Source of the DNA: CAIODY01 sp041192505
Lineage (GTDB): Bacteria; Bacteroidota; Bacteroidia; Chitinophagales; CAIODY01
Direction: 5' to 3'
NCBI GenBank assembly: GCA_041192505.1
Contig: JBEEMV010000028.1
Location: forward strand, 1 to 15,109
Length of the DNA stretch: 15,109 nucleotides
The translations under genes and the position numbers were made by a program. Shown here one piece after another: positions 6,878 to 14,471 of this stretch; positions within the stretch are counted from its first letter, which is position 1, and each line of letters starts with the position of its first letter. The notes beneath the pieces were generated by a model that made no database searches, was not told the DNA's origin, and was given only the letters and a program-made list of their open reading frames with translations.

Positions 6878-7927
6878 ATGCGAAAACTATTCTTATTTTT
6901 TATTGCCATTACAATTATTTATGCTTGTAAAAAGGATAGCGAATTAGCCATTCCATCAACACAAAATACGAGCTTAACACTTTACAAATTAACCATTCCA
7001 CTTGGTTTGCCACCTATTTATATACCCGATAGTTTAAAACTTACCGAACAAGGTGTGGCTTTAGGTAAACAATTATTTTACGATCCAATTCTTTCTGCCA
7101 ATGGGCAAATGTCTTGCGGTTCTTGCCATCATCAATTACATGCATTTGTTGATACAGGAAAATTAAGTATTGGTATTGATGGAATAGCTGGAACCAGAAA
7201 TGCAATGCCATTATTCAATCTGGCTTATGCTACCAATTTCTTTTGGGATGGTGGTGCTACAAGTATCGAAAATCAAGTTATCGGACCAATTCAAAATCCT
7301 GTTGAAATGCATTCAACATTAAAAAATGTAATTGAAAAATTAAACAACAACAATGGGTATAAAACCAAATTCAAATTAGTTTTTGGCAAATCAATAATTA
7401 CAACTGCTATGTTGATGAAAGCAATAGCACAATTTGAAAAAACAATACTTTCGGGCAATTCAAAATACGATTTGTATAAAGTAGGAAAGGCAACACTAAC
7501 AAGCCATGAAGCCAATGGATTGAACATTTTTATTGATAATAATAAAGGCGATTGTACACATTGCCATATATTAGGCAGCACATTTACTGATTTCGATTTT
7601 AAAGATAATGGATTAGATTCTATTCCAAAAGATTCGGGGCGATACAGAATACCGCCATTTTTAGTTTCGAATATTGGTAAATTTAAAACACCATCGTTAC
7701 GAAACATCGAGCTTACAGCGCCTTATATGCATGATGGTAGATTTAAAACATTAACCGAATGTGTTGAACATTATAACTCGGGTTTTAAAAATTCGCCTAA
7801 TTTAGATATTAATATTGCCAATAAAACCAAAGGCAGAATGAGTACGCAAGAAGTAGCCGATGTGGTTGCATTTTTAAAAACATTAACCGATAATAGCATT
7901 ACCACAAACAAAAATTTTGCACAATAA
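6878..7927 (+). CDS. Diheme cytochrome c peroxidase / MauG-MbnH family lipoprotein
   Basis: This 349-residue exported diheme protein has a lipoprotein signal (MRKLFLFFIAITIIYAC, lipobox Cys17, then KK). Two c-type heme sites are present: CGSCH (80-84), in the family block GKQLFYDPILSANGQMSCGSCH, and CTHCH (226-230). Other hallmarks are NFFWDGGA (Trp123) after the first heme domain and TPSLRNIELTAPYMHDGRF, with Met284 in the second domain. That pattern is that of the bacterial cytochrome c peroxidase/MauG family. It sits directly after the MbnP-like gene, so I favour an MbnH-type role (oxidising the partner) over simple hydrogen peroxide removal. I choose the ATG at 6878, 4 bases after the previous stop, because it begins the signal peptide; an ATG at 6863 would overlap the previous gene by 11 bases. 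Confidence 0.9.
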   Translation: MRKLFLFFIAITIIYACKKDSELAIPSTQNTSLTLYKLTIPLGLPPIYIPDSLKLTEQGVALGKQLFYDPILSANGQMSCGSCHHQLHAFVDTGKLSIGIDGIAGTRNAMPLFNLAYATNFFWDGGATSIENQVIGPIQNPVEMHSTLKNVIEKLNNNNGYKTKFKLVFGKSIITTAMLMKAIAQFEKTILSGNSKYDLYKVGKATLTSHEANGLNIFIDNNKGDCTHCHILGSTFTDFDFKDNGLDSIPKDSGRYRIPPFLVSNIGKFKTPSLRNIELTAPYMHDGRFKTLTECVEHYNSGFKNSPNLDINIANKTKGRMSTQEVADVVAFLKTLTDNSITTNKNFAQ

Positions 7928-7949
7928 TTTCTATTCGAAAACAGGAACA

Positions 7950-9011
7950 ATGAACACTATGCAACACCATATAATATCAGATAAAACTACGGTAAAAGAA
8001 GCCCTAAATCGCTTTAATGAATTAGCGCCCGAATCGTTTCAACAAACCACATTATTTGTTGTAAACTTAAAAAAACAATTGATTGGAACGCTTACCGAAG
8101 GCGATATTCGTAGGTCGTTATTAAAAGGTACGGCATTAAGCGAAAGCATTGAAAAATGTATGAATAAGAATTTCAAATTCTTAAATGAGGAAACATTTTC
8201 GGCATCGGCTATTAATCTTTTTAAAGAAAAAAAAATACGATTTATTCCGTTTTTAAATAAACATAAATCGATTATAAAAATTTATGATTTAGATACGATA
8301 AAAACCATTTTGCCTATTGAAGCCGTGATTATGTGTGGTGGCAAAGGCGAACGATTACGACCATTAACCAGCGATACACCCAAACCTTTATTACAAGTTG
8401 GGGGCAAACCAATTATGGAACATTCGGTAGATAGAATGATGCAATTTGGTATTCAAAAATTTCATTTTTCGGTAAATTATTTAAAAGAAAAAATCATTCA
8501 TCATTTTAATGATGGCAACGAAAAAGGAATTGATATAAAATATATTCAAGAAAAAAATCCATTGGGTACTATTGGCAGTGTGGCAATGATTAAAAAAATA
8601 AATACCGAATATCTTTTAGTTCAAAATGGCGATTTGATTACCAATATTGATTACGAAAAATTTTATTTAAATGCAGTAAAAACAAAAGCAGCAATTTCAG
8701 TAGCAACAGTACCTTATAGTATTGATGTGCCTTTTGCTATTTTAAATTTAGATAAAAAAAATCAGGTAAAAGCATTGCACGAAAAACCACGATATACCTA
8801 CGAAGCCAATGCTGGTATTTATTTAATTCATCAATCTATGCTACAATTTATTCCTAAAAATAAACCTTATAACGCTACCGATTTAATTCAAGCGGCTATT
8901 GATAAAAATTTGGCTGTTACTACCTTCCCTATTCTTGGCTATTGGACAGATGTAGGCCGTATGGAAGATTTTGTAAAAGTGCAAAGCGATATACAGAGTA
9001 TTTATAAGTAA
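7950..9011 (+). CDS. CBS-domain sugar-1-phosphate nucleotidyltransferase (PtmE/LegX-like)
   Basis: This 353-residue cytoplasmic protein has two N-terminal CBS motifs (about 7-64 and 70-125). These are followed by a nucleotidyltransferase domain with the NTP-binding loop MCGGKGERLRPLT (128-140), SDTPKPLLQVGGKPI (141-155), EKNPLGTIG (201-209), the metal-binding NGD (226-228), EANAGIY (295-301) and YWTDVGRMEDF (331-341). The enzyme joins a sugar 1-phosphate to an NTP, releasing pyrophosphate. The CBS plus transferase layout matches Campylobacter PtmE and Legionella LegX, the GlcN-1-P guanylyltransferases of legionaminic acid synthesis. No other legionaminic acid genes are in this window, so the sugar and nucleotide remain open. 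CBS domains often sense adenine nucleotides. I use the ATG at 7950, 22 bases after the peroxidase gene; a weak agga lies upstream. Confidence 0.88.
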   Translation: MNTMQHHIISDKTTVKEALNRFNELAPESFQQTTLFVVNLKKQLIGTLTEGDIRRSLLKGTALSESIEKCMNKNFKFLNEETFSASAINLFKEKKIRFIPFLNKHKSIIKIYDLDTIKTILPIEAVIMCGGKGERLRPLTSDTPKPLLQVGGKPIMEHSVDRMMQFGIQKFHFSVNYLKEKIIHHFNDGNEKGIDIKYIQEKNPLGTIGSVAMIKKINTEYLLVQNGDLITNIDYEKFYLNAVKTKAAISVATVPYSIDVPFAILNLDKKNQVKALHEKPRYTYEANAGIYLIHQSMLQFIPKNKPYNATDLIQAAIDKNLAVTTFPILGYWTDVGRMEDFVKVQSDIQSIYK

Positions 9012-9194
9012 CTAAATGCAAAAAGGAGAAAAGTAAGGGCTAGTAAGTTTGCAGCGTTGATTTGTGGGAGGCGAACTTCCCGATTTTTCATCGGAACAAG
9101 TTGTGCCAAAGTAACAACAACAATAAAGGCACAAGTCGGCATGCGCTAAATGGCTATGCTTCAGACTTGCGCCAGCAGGAGACTTGCGCCAGCA
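9012..9194. other. Gene-free repeat-rich stretch (left half of the intergenic island)
   Basis: No plausible gene was found on either strand. The stretch contains a small hairpin (ccgat ttttc atcgg at 9080-9094), copies of a tTGYGCC-type unit in both orientations (9098-9107, 9128-9137, 9164-9173, 9181-9190) and the tandem 17-base duplication. It is more GC-rich than the surrounding genes and may be a degenerate repeat element. Confidence 0.6.
9128..9173. repeat. Imperfect long hairpin
   Basis: ggcacaagtc (9128-9137) and gacttgcgcc (9164-9173) are inverted at 9 of 10 positions around a 26-base loop that itself contains gcat/atgc. In RNA or single-stranded DNA this would form a stem-loop. The function is unknown; such structures are typical of REP-type intergenic repeats. 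Confidence 0.5.
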
Positions 9195-9196
9195 GG
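9163..9196. repeat. Exact tandem 17-base duplication
   Basis: agacttgcgccagcagg occurs twice with no gap (9163-9179 and 9180-9196) and no mismatch. The identity of the copies suggests a recent slippage or strand-exchange event. The last two bases of the second copy overlap the GGTTAATTA repeat of the adjacent MITE-like element. Confidence 0.9.
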
Positions 9197-9242
9197 TTAA
9201 TTAAATAACTCAAGTTGCTAGTTAAAGATTTGTTTGTAGTTC

Positions 9243-9262
9243 AGTCCCAGAGGGACTACATA
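9243..9262 (+). repeat. REP-like palindrome unit 1
   Basis: It contains the stem agtccc-aga-gggact (9243-9257) and then tacata. It matches the consensus AGTCCCATAGGGAYGAAATA at 17 of 20 positions, in plus orientation. Confidence 0.7.
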
Positions 9263-9294
9263 TAGGTAGAACGTAGAAAGATGAATTTATCGAA

Positions 9295-9314
9295 AGCCCC
9301 ATAGGGACGAAATA
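9295..9314 (+). repeat. REP-like palindrome unit 2
   Basis: agccccatagggacgaaata is the plus-orientation partner of unit 3. The two agree at 18 of 20 bases as inverted copies 26 bases apart, forming a head-to-head pair. Confidence 0.8.
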
Positions 9315-9340
9315 TGTAATTAAAAATAAACGTATTCAGC

Positions 9341-9360
9341 TATTTCATCCCTATGGGACT
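9341..9360 (-). repeat. REP-like palindrome unit 3
   Basis: Read on the minus strand it is agtcccatagggatgaaata, inverted relative to unit 2 with two differences, both transitions. Together units 2 and 3 could fold into one long hairpin. Confidence 0.8.
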
Positions 9361-9394
9361 TAGAAACCCATTTGGAAATTATTTTTTTTACCGA

Positions 9395-9414
9395 TATGCA
9401 ATCCCTACGGGACT
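9395..9414 (-). repeat. REP-like palindrome unit 4
   Basis: On the minus strand the core is agtcccgtagggat, in the same orientation as unit 3. The loop base has changed and the tail diverges (16 of 20 matches to the consensus). Confidence 0.7.
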
Positions 9415-9449
9415 GTCAGCTTATAACCAACTAGCAACTTAGGTTAATT

Positions 9450-9479
9450 ATAAAAGGTCTCCGTTTAGAGACCTTTTAT
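9450..9479. terminator. Bidirectional intrinsic terminator
   Basis: A perfect 12-base-pair stem (ataaaaggtctc at 9450-9461 with gagaccttttat at 9468-9479) encloses the six-base loop cgttta. A-runs and T-runs flank it on both sides, so it can stop the minus-strand T9SS gene (stop at 9496) and any plus-strand read-through from the nucleotidyltransferase gene. Confidence 0.85.
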
Positions 9480-9495
9480 TGTTTCAATACATATT

Positions 9496-12400
9496 TTATC
9501 GTTCAACCACTAATCGTTTTACTGTAGTGCCTTTGTTGGTTTCAATACCAATCATATAAACGCCTTGGCTAAAATTTTCGAGTGGAATATTTATTTGTTT
9601 TTGAGCCGTTGAATTTCCAAATTCTAACTGATGCATGTTTTCGCCAAGTACATTTACAATTCGTATTTGCTTTATAAAAATATCGCCTTTGGCTATAATG
9701 CTAAAATTTGTATGGGCAGGGTTGGGCAACAAAGCAATATTATTGCTCCATTCTAATTCATTAATTCCATTTGGTTTGTATTCAATATAAGTACTATCAT
9801 TGCTTCCTACCGATTCAATTATTTTGCCATGAAAATCTATTACTCTAATATTATCAACCGAACATTTTAAAATATAATTTTTCATATAGCCATTAATTCT
9901 GCCAATTATATTTCCTGTTACAATATCTACACTCATTCCACCAATACTTCCAAAACCCGATTTACCAATATGGTTTTTTCTAACCAATCCTATTTCAACT
10001 TTTCCTGCCGATTTAAAGTTTTTTTGTACCTCTAAATTATCGCCATTATGGGCAAACATCCAATTATTAAATGCATTAAACTGAATGGTATTAGTATCTA
10101 CCACTAATGGATCAAAATTAAATGTAAATGCAACACCATAAATGCTATCGCCTTTTATGGCTGATGTGCCTAAAGCTATATCGCAATTAAAATGCGATAA
10201 ATTTTGAAATGGCCCAGCAGGTAAATTAATTACCAATGGCAAAGCTGTTGGCGATTTTGAACCACCTAATCGTAAATGATTTTTAGAATAATTAATATCA
10301 ATTGAGTTTACATCATTATCATCAATAATTCCATCACCATTACAATCGGCAAATTTTGCATTTAAGCCATTGGCAACTGTATCCACCCAATCATTACAAG
10401 GAAAACCATCCCAATTTGTAGCTGTAATAAATCTATTGCTGCCTATATATCCATATCCTAATCCAACATTAAATATATCAAAATTATTAGCAGTTAAATC
10501 TTCATCGGCATCGCCTGGCCAAACACAATTAGTTGAACATGCGGTTACCAATAACGAATCGCTGGCTACACAATTATTAAAATCTGTAGTAGTAATAGTA
10601 ACTAATGTGGTAGTAGAAAATGTAAAACTTGAAATAGCACAATTACCGCATGATGCAGCAGGGCTCCATGAATAAAATTGAATTGGCGAATTGCCTAAAT
10701 TTGTTGCAGTAAGTTGTAATGTGGGGTTATTAAATGTTGTAAATGTATCATTACCCAATGATATGGCAGCCGTATTTACAATGATTACAAGGCTATCAAT
10801 TACTATATTTTTTGTTAGCGTATCGGTAACCGAAATAGTATAGGTAGTAGTTGTTGTAGGATGAAAATTAGGAGTAGCACAAGTAGTGCATGTAATAGAT
10901 TGGGTTGGCTGCCAACTATATAAAAAATTGCTGGTTGATGAGCCACCTAAATAAGAAAAACTTGCTGGTGTAGTATTACTTCCCTTACATAAACTTATTG
11001 TATTGGGCAATACAATTTTTAAAGTATCTGAAACATGGATAACAATAGTAGCCGTGTTGCTAATATTATTTTGTGTAGCACCATCATTTATAGTATATTT
11101 TATAGTATCTACACCAATATAAGCACCATTGGGTTTATATTGAATTATGGTATTGCCAGCTACCAATTGCGCAGTTCCATGTATGGGCATTTGCGTAAAT
11201 GATAATACTGATGTAGTTAAATTGCCTTGCAATAAATTTGCACCATCATTATCTACATCATTTAATAATACATCAAATATTTTTGTTTGTGGGGCTGTAA
11301 TATAAAAAGTATCATCATTGGCTATTGGTGCATGATTGAAACAATTATTTGCCATCGAAATAAAAATAGTATCTGATGAAGAACAATGGCTTACATTATC
11401 TAAAACAGTAACTATTGCATTGGATGCTACATTAAACCAAGCTGTAGGATTTGCAATATTTGTTTGAGAAATTGAACCGTTCGACGACCAACTATAACTA
11501 TAGTTTCCGCTACCATTAGATGCAGTAGGGTTTGCACCTAATATTTTTGCTTGAATGATACATACCGAATCATCGGCGCCAGCATTAGCTATTGGTGGCG
11601 AATACACATTAATAGTATTTACAAAAGCATTTGAGCAACCAAAATTATTGGTTACCGTTTGTACAATAGTAAAATTACCTGCCGATGAAAATTGATGATT
11701 AGGAGAAAATAAAGTGCTTTGATTATTTGTACTATTAATGTCTCCAAAATTCCAAATTACATTTAATAAATTTTGATTGTAATTAGCCGTATCGGTAAAT
11801 TGAATGGCTTGGTTGCTGCATAAAGCCGATGTTGTAAAACCACCATGAGGTATTGGATGTGGAATTAATTTTAAATAATAACGAACCGTATCAACTATGC
11901 CACTACCAATTGCTAATGGGTTAAGCACTATATCAAACGAATCTCCTAAAATTAAATTGCTTACCGTTAATGGTGCATTGCTTCCTCTAAAAGCCCCCGT
12001 TTTAGCATAATACCATGAATAACTATAATTAGCAGGCGCATTTAAAGTTAATGCATTATTGCCTGTGCAATACACCTCTTTCGGTTCTAAATTGCCCGAA
12101 CTAATTACATCAAAATAACCATATCCAAATTCATTACCCGATGAATCATCGCCCGATATAATTTCGAAAGTAACCGTTTTACCTACGTATTTATGTAAGT
12201 TTAAAATTTGGTTTGTCCAGGGTAAATATTTTACCGAAGTATCTTTTGTACTACTTTGTAAATTAGATGGATAAGGATTGGCATTGCAATAAGTGCATTG
12301 AGATGAATTAAAAATATCGTTACCTAAATTATCTTTTACTCTAAAATAAAACCGTGAAGATGTTGATGCAGTATGACCTGCCAATTTTAACACAGCTGCA

Positions 12401-12744
12401 TAAGCAATGGTTAAATAATAAGCATTGGTATCTACAAAATAATTAAACGTTGCTTTTTCGGCTTGTGCGCCAGCGCTATCATTTCCTAATTTAAACGAAT
12501 GTAAACCGCCGTTGGGGCATACCATCGGAAAATTGCCAAACGAATCAATGGCAGTTCCTGAAGTAATGCCATGTCGATTAGCAACAATGCCTAAAGTGGT
12601 AGTATTAATTGGGCAACAATTACCCACATAACAATTCCATCCTACAAAGCTATTATTTTCAAACCCTAAAGTTTGTAATGGTTGTGCTTTTGAGGCTGTT
12701 ATGCCCAAAATCAAAACACCAATAAATAATAAATATTTTTTCAT
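9496..12744 (-). CDS. Large secreted multidomain protein with PKD, Ig-like, dockerin-like and T9SS sorting domains
   Basis: This 1082-residue exported protein has a signal peptide (MKKYLLFIGVLILGITASKA, then Q). An N-terminal region (about 20-222) resembles a jelly-roll/adhesin domain. A PKD domain follows (about 302-382, with VIWNFGD). Next come an SprB-like Ig segment (384-465) and a cadherin/Big-like repeat (472-572: APIANDDTF, LLNDVDNDG). Two more Ig-like segments lie at 575-736 with paired-Cys loops (CTTC, CGNC). A dockerin-like part follows (742-820) with two calcium loops (GDADEDLTANNFD and DCNGDGIIDDNDV), then a cohesin-like domain (832-950: YGVAFTFNFDPLVVD). The C-terminus (about 1005-1082) is a type A T9SS sorting domain: LPNPAHTNF, ending GVYMIGIETNKGTTVKRLVVER. 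It should cross the outer membrane by T9SS and be anchored to the surface or released. No catalytic domain is evident, so adhesion or matrix building is the likely job. The ATG at 12744 begins the signal peptide; an ATG at 12768 adds eight residues. Confidence 0.88.
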   Translation of the reverse strand: MKKYLLFIGVLILGITASKAQPLQTLGFENNSFVGWNCYVGNCCPINTTTLGIVANRHGITSGTAIDSFGNFPMVCPNGGLHSFKLGNDSAGAQAEKATFNYFVDTNAYYLTIAYAAVLKLAGHTASTSSRFYFRVKDNLGNDIFNSSQCTYCNANPYPSNLQSSTKDTSVKYLPWTNQILNLHKYVGKTVTFEIISGDDSSGNEFGYGYFDVISSGNLEPKEVYCTGNNALTLNAPANYSYSWYYAKTGAFRGSNAPLTVSNLILGDSFDIVLNPLAIGSGIVDTVRYYLKLIPHPIPHGGFTTSALCSNQAIQFTDTANYNQNLLNVIWNFGDINSTNNQSTLFSPNHQFSSAGNFTIVQTVTNNFGCSNAFVNTINVYSPPIANAGADDSVCIIQAKILGANPTASNGSGNYSYSWSSNGSISQTNIANPTAWFNVASNAIVTVLDNVSHCSSSDTIFISMANNCFNHAPIANDDTFYITAPQTKIFDVLLNDVDNDGANLLQGNLTTSVLSFTQMPIHGTAQLVAGNTIIQYKPNGAYIGVDTIKYTINDGATQNNISNTATIVIHVSDTLKIVLPNTISLCKGSNTTPASFSYLGGSSTSNFLYSWQPTQSITCTTCATPNFHPTTTTTYTISVTDTLTKNIVIDSLVIIVNTAAISLGNDTFTTFNNPTLQLTATNLGNSPIQFYSWSPAASCGNCAISSFTFSTTTLVTITTTDFNNCVASDSLLVTACSTNCVWPGDADEDLTANNFDIFNVGLGYGYIGSNRFITATNWDGFPCNDWVDTVANGLNAKFADCNGDGIIDDNDVNSIDINYSKNHLRLGGSKSPTALPLVINLPAGPFQNLSHFNCDIALGTSAIKGDSIYGVAFTFNFDPLVVDTNTIQFNAFNNWMFAHNGDNLEVQKNFKSAGKVEIGLVRKNHIGKSGFGSIGGMSVDIVTGNIIGRINGYMKNYILKCSVDNIRVIDFHGKIIESVGSNDSTYIEYKPNGINELEWSNNIALLPNPAHTNFSIIAKGDIFIKQIRIVNVLGENMHQLEFGNSTAQKQINIPLENFSQGVYMIGIETNKGTTVKRLVVER

Positions 12745-12845
12745 AATAAAATGATGGTTTATTTTCATGATACAAATTTCATCTATAATACCATCTAATC
12801 CAATTACATTTTAATTGCATTCTACGTACCCAAATTAAAAAATAA

Positions 12846-12877
12846 TTTGCTTTTATGTTTTCAAGTAAATACTTTTA
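12846..12877 (+). promoter_or_regulatory. Candidate promoter of the 474-residue protein gene
   Basis: TTTG at 12846-12849 and TACTTTTA at 12870-12877 (one mismatch to TAnnTTTG) are 20 bases apart. Transcription would start near 12884, giving a leader of only about 9 bases. Confidence 0.35.
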
Positions 12878-12892
12878 CACAAATTTAAAACC

Positions 12893-14317
12893 ATGCAAAA
12901 TACTAAAATTTTTAAACTTTTGGATGTATTAAGTCATCCTGAACGACAACGGTTTCTTGAATTTCTAAAAAGTCCTTACTTTAATCAGAATGACGCTTTA
13001 GTGAAGTGTTTCGTTGCATTGCTGCCATCATTACAAAAAACAAAACCCATTGAGCAAAACGAACAACAAATCTGGAAACAGATTTACCCCGGTAAAAAAT
13101 ACGATAAAGCCAGATTTCATCGGGTGTGTTCTGATTTATTAAAAGAGGCAGAAAGGTTTATGGCATATTTTAAATTTGCTCAAAATAAATCGTTGCAAAA
13201 TGTATATACGCTGCAATCATTAAATGAAAAACGGGCAATGGAGCATTTGCCACATTACATGAATTTTACTTATGTACAACATAAAAAAAATGAATTAAAA
13301 GATGGTGAGTATCATTATATGCAATTTTTAATTGAAGACCAAAAAAGTAGGTTTGAAGTAAACTTGAATAAAAGAACTGGCGACAATAATACTACTCAAG
13401 CAATGTTGCAATTAGATGTTTTTTACATTGCTCAAAAACTTCAATACTATAATGCACTACTTCATTATAAAAGTATTAATTCAACAAATGCCGAAATAGT
13501 TTTAATTGAAGAAATAATTAGGTTAATAAAATTAAACAAATACGAAGATTATCCATTAATAAAAATAAGATATTCAATTTTATTAACTCAAATTGAATTT
13601 GAAAACGAAGCCAATTTCAATGATTTAAAAAAACTGATTTCAGTTTATGATAAAAAATTTAAGGATGAAATTGTTAGGGAGGTTTATTCTTATGCCATTC
13701 AATATTGCATTAAAAAGATTAATGCTGGCTCTCAGCAATATTATCGTGAGATTTTCGAACTCTATAATTCAGCATTAAATTTAGGCTTAATAGCACATAA
13801 TAATCAGATGTCGCATCATGATTTCAAAAACATTATCACAGTAGGTTTAAGAGTAAATGAATTTAATTGGACAGAAAAATTTATTAAAGAGTATAATACT
13901 CAATTACCCATCGAGCATCGAGAAAACGCATTTACATTTAATATGGCAAGGGTTTATTTTTTCAGAAAAGAATATGATAAAGTTTTGAACTTATTGCAAA
14001 AAGTTGAATACGATGATGTTTTTTATTTGCTTGATTCAAAACATATTTTAATTAAAACTTTTTATGAACTAAACGAAGTAGAATCATTAACTGCATTAAT
14101 TGATAGTTTTAATATGCTAATCAGAAGAAAAAAAATCGTTTCTGATGATTATCGCCTTAAATATTCAAGATTTATATCTTTTGTAAAAAAAATGGTTAAT
14201 ACTAATGAAAAATCAAAAATTGAAAAATTGAAAATTGAACTTGAAAATTCAAAAGACACCCCCGATATAATTTGGTTAAAAGAAAAAATAGATGAATTAC
14301 TAAAGAAAAAGAGATAA
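12893..14317 (+). CDS. Uncharacterised helical protein with FLKSPYFN motif
   Basis: I do not recognise a named family. The 474-residue product has no signal peptide and no membrane segment. It is rich in Lys, Glu, Asn, Tyr and Phe and looks almost all-helical. The N-terminus (LLDVLSHPERQRFLEFLKSPYFNQN, about residues 9-33) is a motif I associate with hypothetical proteins of Bacteroidota. A second conserved-looking patch is YDKARFHRVCSDLLKEAERF (74-93). The C-terminal half has helix pairs that could be TPR- or HEAT-like (NMARVYFFRKEYDKVLNLLQKVEYDDVFYLLDSKHILIKTFYELNEVESL). The last 30 residues are a charged, likely coiled helix. A scaffolding or interaction role is possible but not shown. The gene lies 154 bases upstream of rplK, with a separate promoter between them, so co-regulation with ribosomal genes is not certain. 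Confidence 0.75.
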   Translation: MQNTKIFKLLDVLSHPERQRFLEFLKSPYFNQNDALVKCFVALLPSLQKTKPIEQNEQQIWKQIYPGKKYDKARFHRVCSDLLKEAERFMAYFKFAQNKSLQNVYTLQSLNEKRAMEHLPHYMNFTYVQHKKNELKDGEYHYMQFLIEDQKSRFEVNLNKRTGDNNTTQAMLQLDVFYIAQKLQYYNALLHYKSINSTNAEIVLIEEIIRLIKLNKYEDYPLIKIRYSILLTQIEFENEANFNDLKKLISVYDKKFKDEIVREVYSYAIQYCIKKINAGSQQYYREIFELYNSALNLGLIAHNNQMSHHDFKNIITVGLRVNEFNWTEKFIKEYNTQLPIEHRENAFTFNMARVYFFRKEYDKVLNLLQKVEYDDVFYLLDSKHILIKTFYELNEVESLTALIDSFNMLIRRKKIVSDDYRLKYSRFISFVKKMVNTNEKSKIEKLKIELENSKDTPDIIWLKEKIDELLKKKR

Positions 14318-14342
14318 TCAATATAAAATATTTCAAAAAATC

Positions 14343-14374
14343 TTTCCTTTTTAAACTATTGTTTCTTACTTTTG
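14343..14374 (+). promoter_or_regulatory. Promoter of the rplK-rplA operon
   Basis: TACTTTTG at 14367-14374, followed by CA, is an exact TAnnTTTG -7 box. TTTCC at 14343-14347, 19 bases upstream, is a near match to the -33 element. Transcription should start near 14381, leaving a leader of about 90 bases before the rplK ATG. That leaves room for translational control. Confidence 0.6.
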
Positions 14375-14423
14375 CACTCCCTTATCAAAAAAGGTGTCGT
14401 TTGTCATCTGGTTAAGCAAGCTT

Positions 14424-14440
14424 CCATTGCGCTACAGTGG
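14424..14440 (+). promoter_or_regulatory. Leader hairpin upstream of rplK
   Basis: ccattg (14424-14429) pairs with cagtgg (14435-14440), including one G-U pair, around the loop cgcta. It lies 31 bases before the rplK start in the 5' leader. In many bacteria the rplKA operon is repressed by L1 binding its mRNA; whether this stem is that site is only a guess. Confidence 0.35.
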
Positions 14441-14471
14441 CTAATTTCACACAAAATCATTAAACAAAAAA

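Larger units (their letters stand above)
9195..9450. mobile_element. Candidate MITE-like element enclosing four REP-like palindromes
   Basis: The segment is bounded by the 9-base direct repeat ggttaatta (9195-9203 and 9442-9450). Just inside are 12-base perfect inverted repeats: aagttgctagtt (9212-9223) and aactagcaactt (9429-9440). The gap between direct and inverted repeat is 8 bases on the left and 1 on the right, so the ends are not perfectly symmetric. Between them lie four short palindromes and no gene. The layout resembles a non-autonomous miniature transposable element, but the AT-rich direct repeat could be chance. No transposase is in the window. Confidence 0.5.

Noticed and set aside
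9243..9414. CRISPR array
   Set aside because: The four repeat units alternate in orientation, are only about 20 bases, vary in sequence and have uneven gaps. No cas gene is present.
10370..10675. Plus-strand open frame inside the large T9SS gene
   Set aside because: It is antisense to the dockerin-like and Ig-like part and has low-complexity composition; no start context was seen.
14318..14471. tRNA gene upstream of rplK (as trnW often precedes secE-nusG-rplK)
   Set aside because: No cloverleaf, no T-loop GTTCGAnTC and no 3' CCA-like end could be found.
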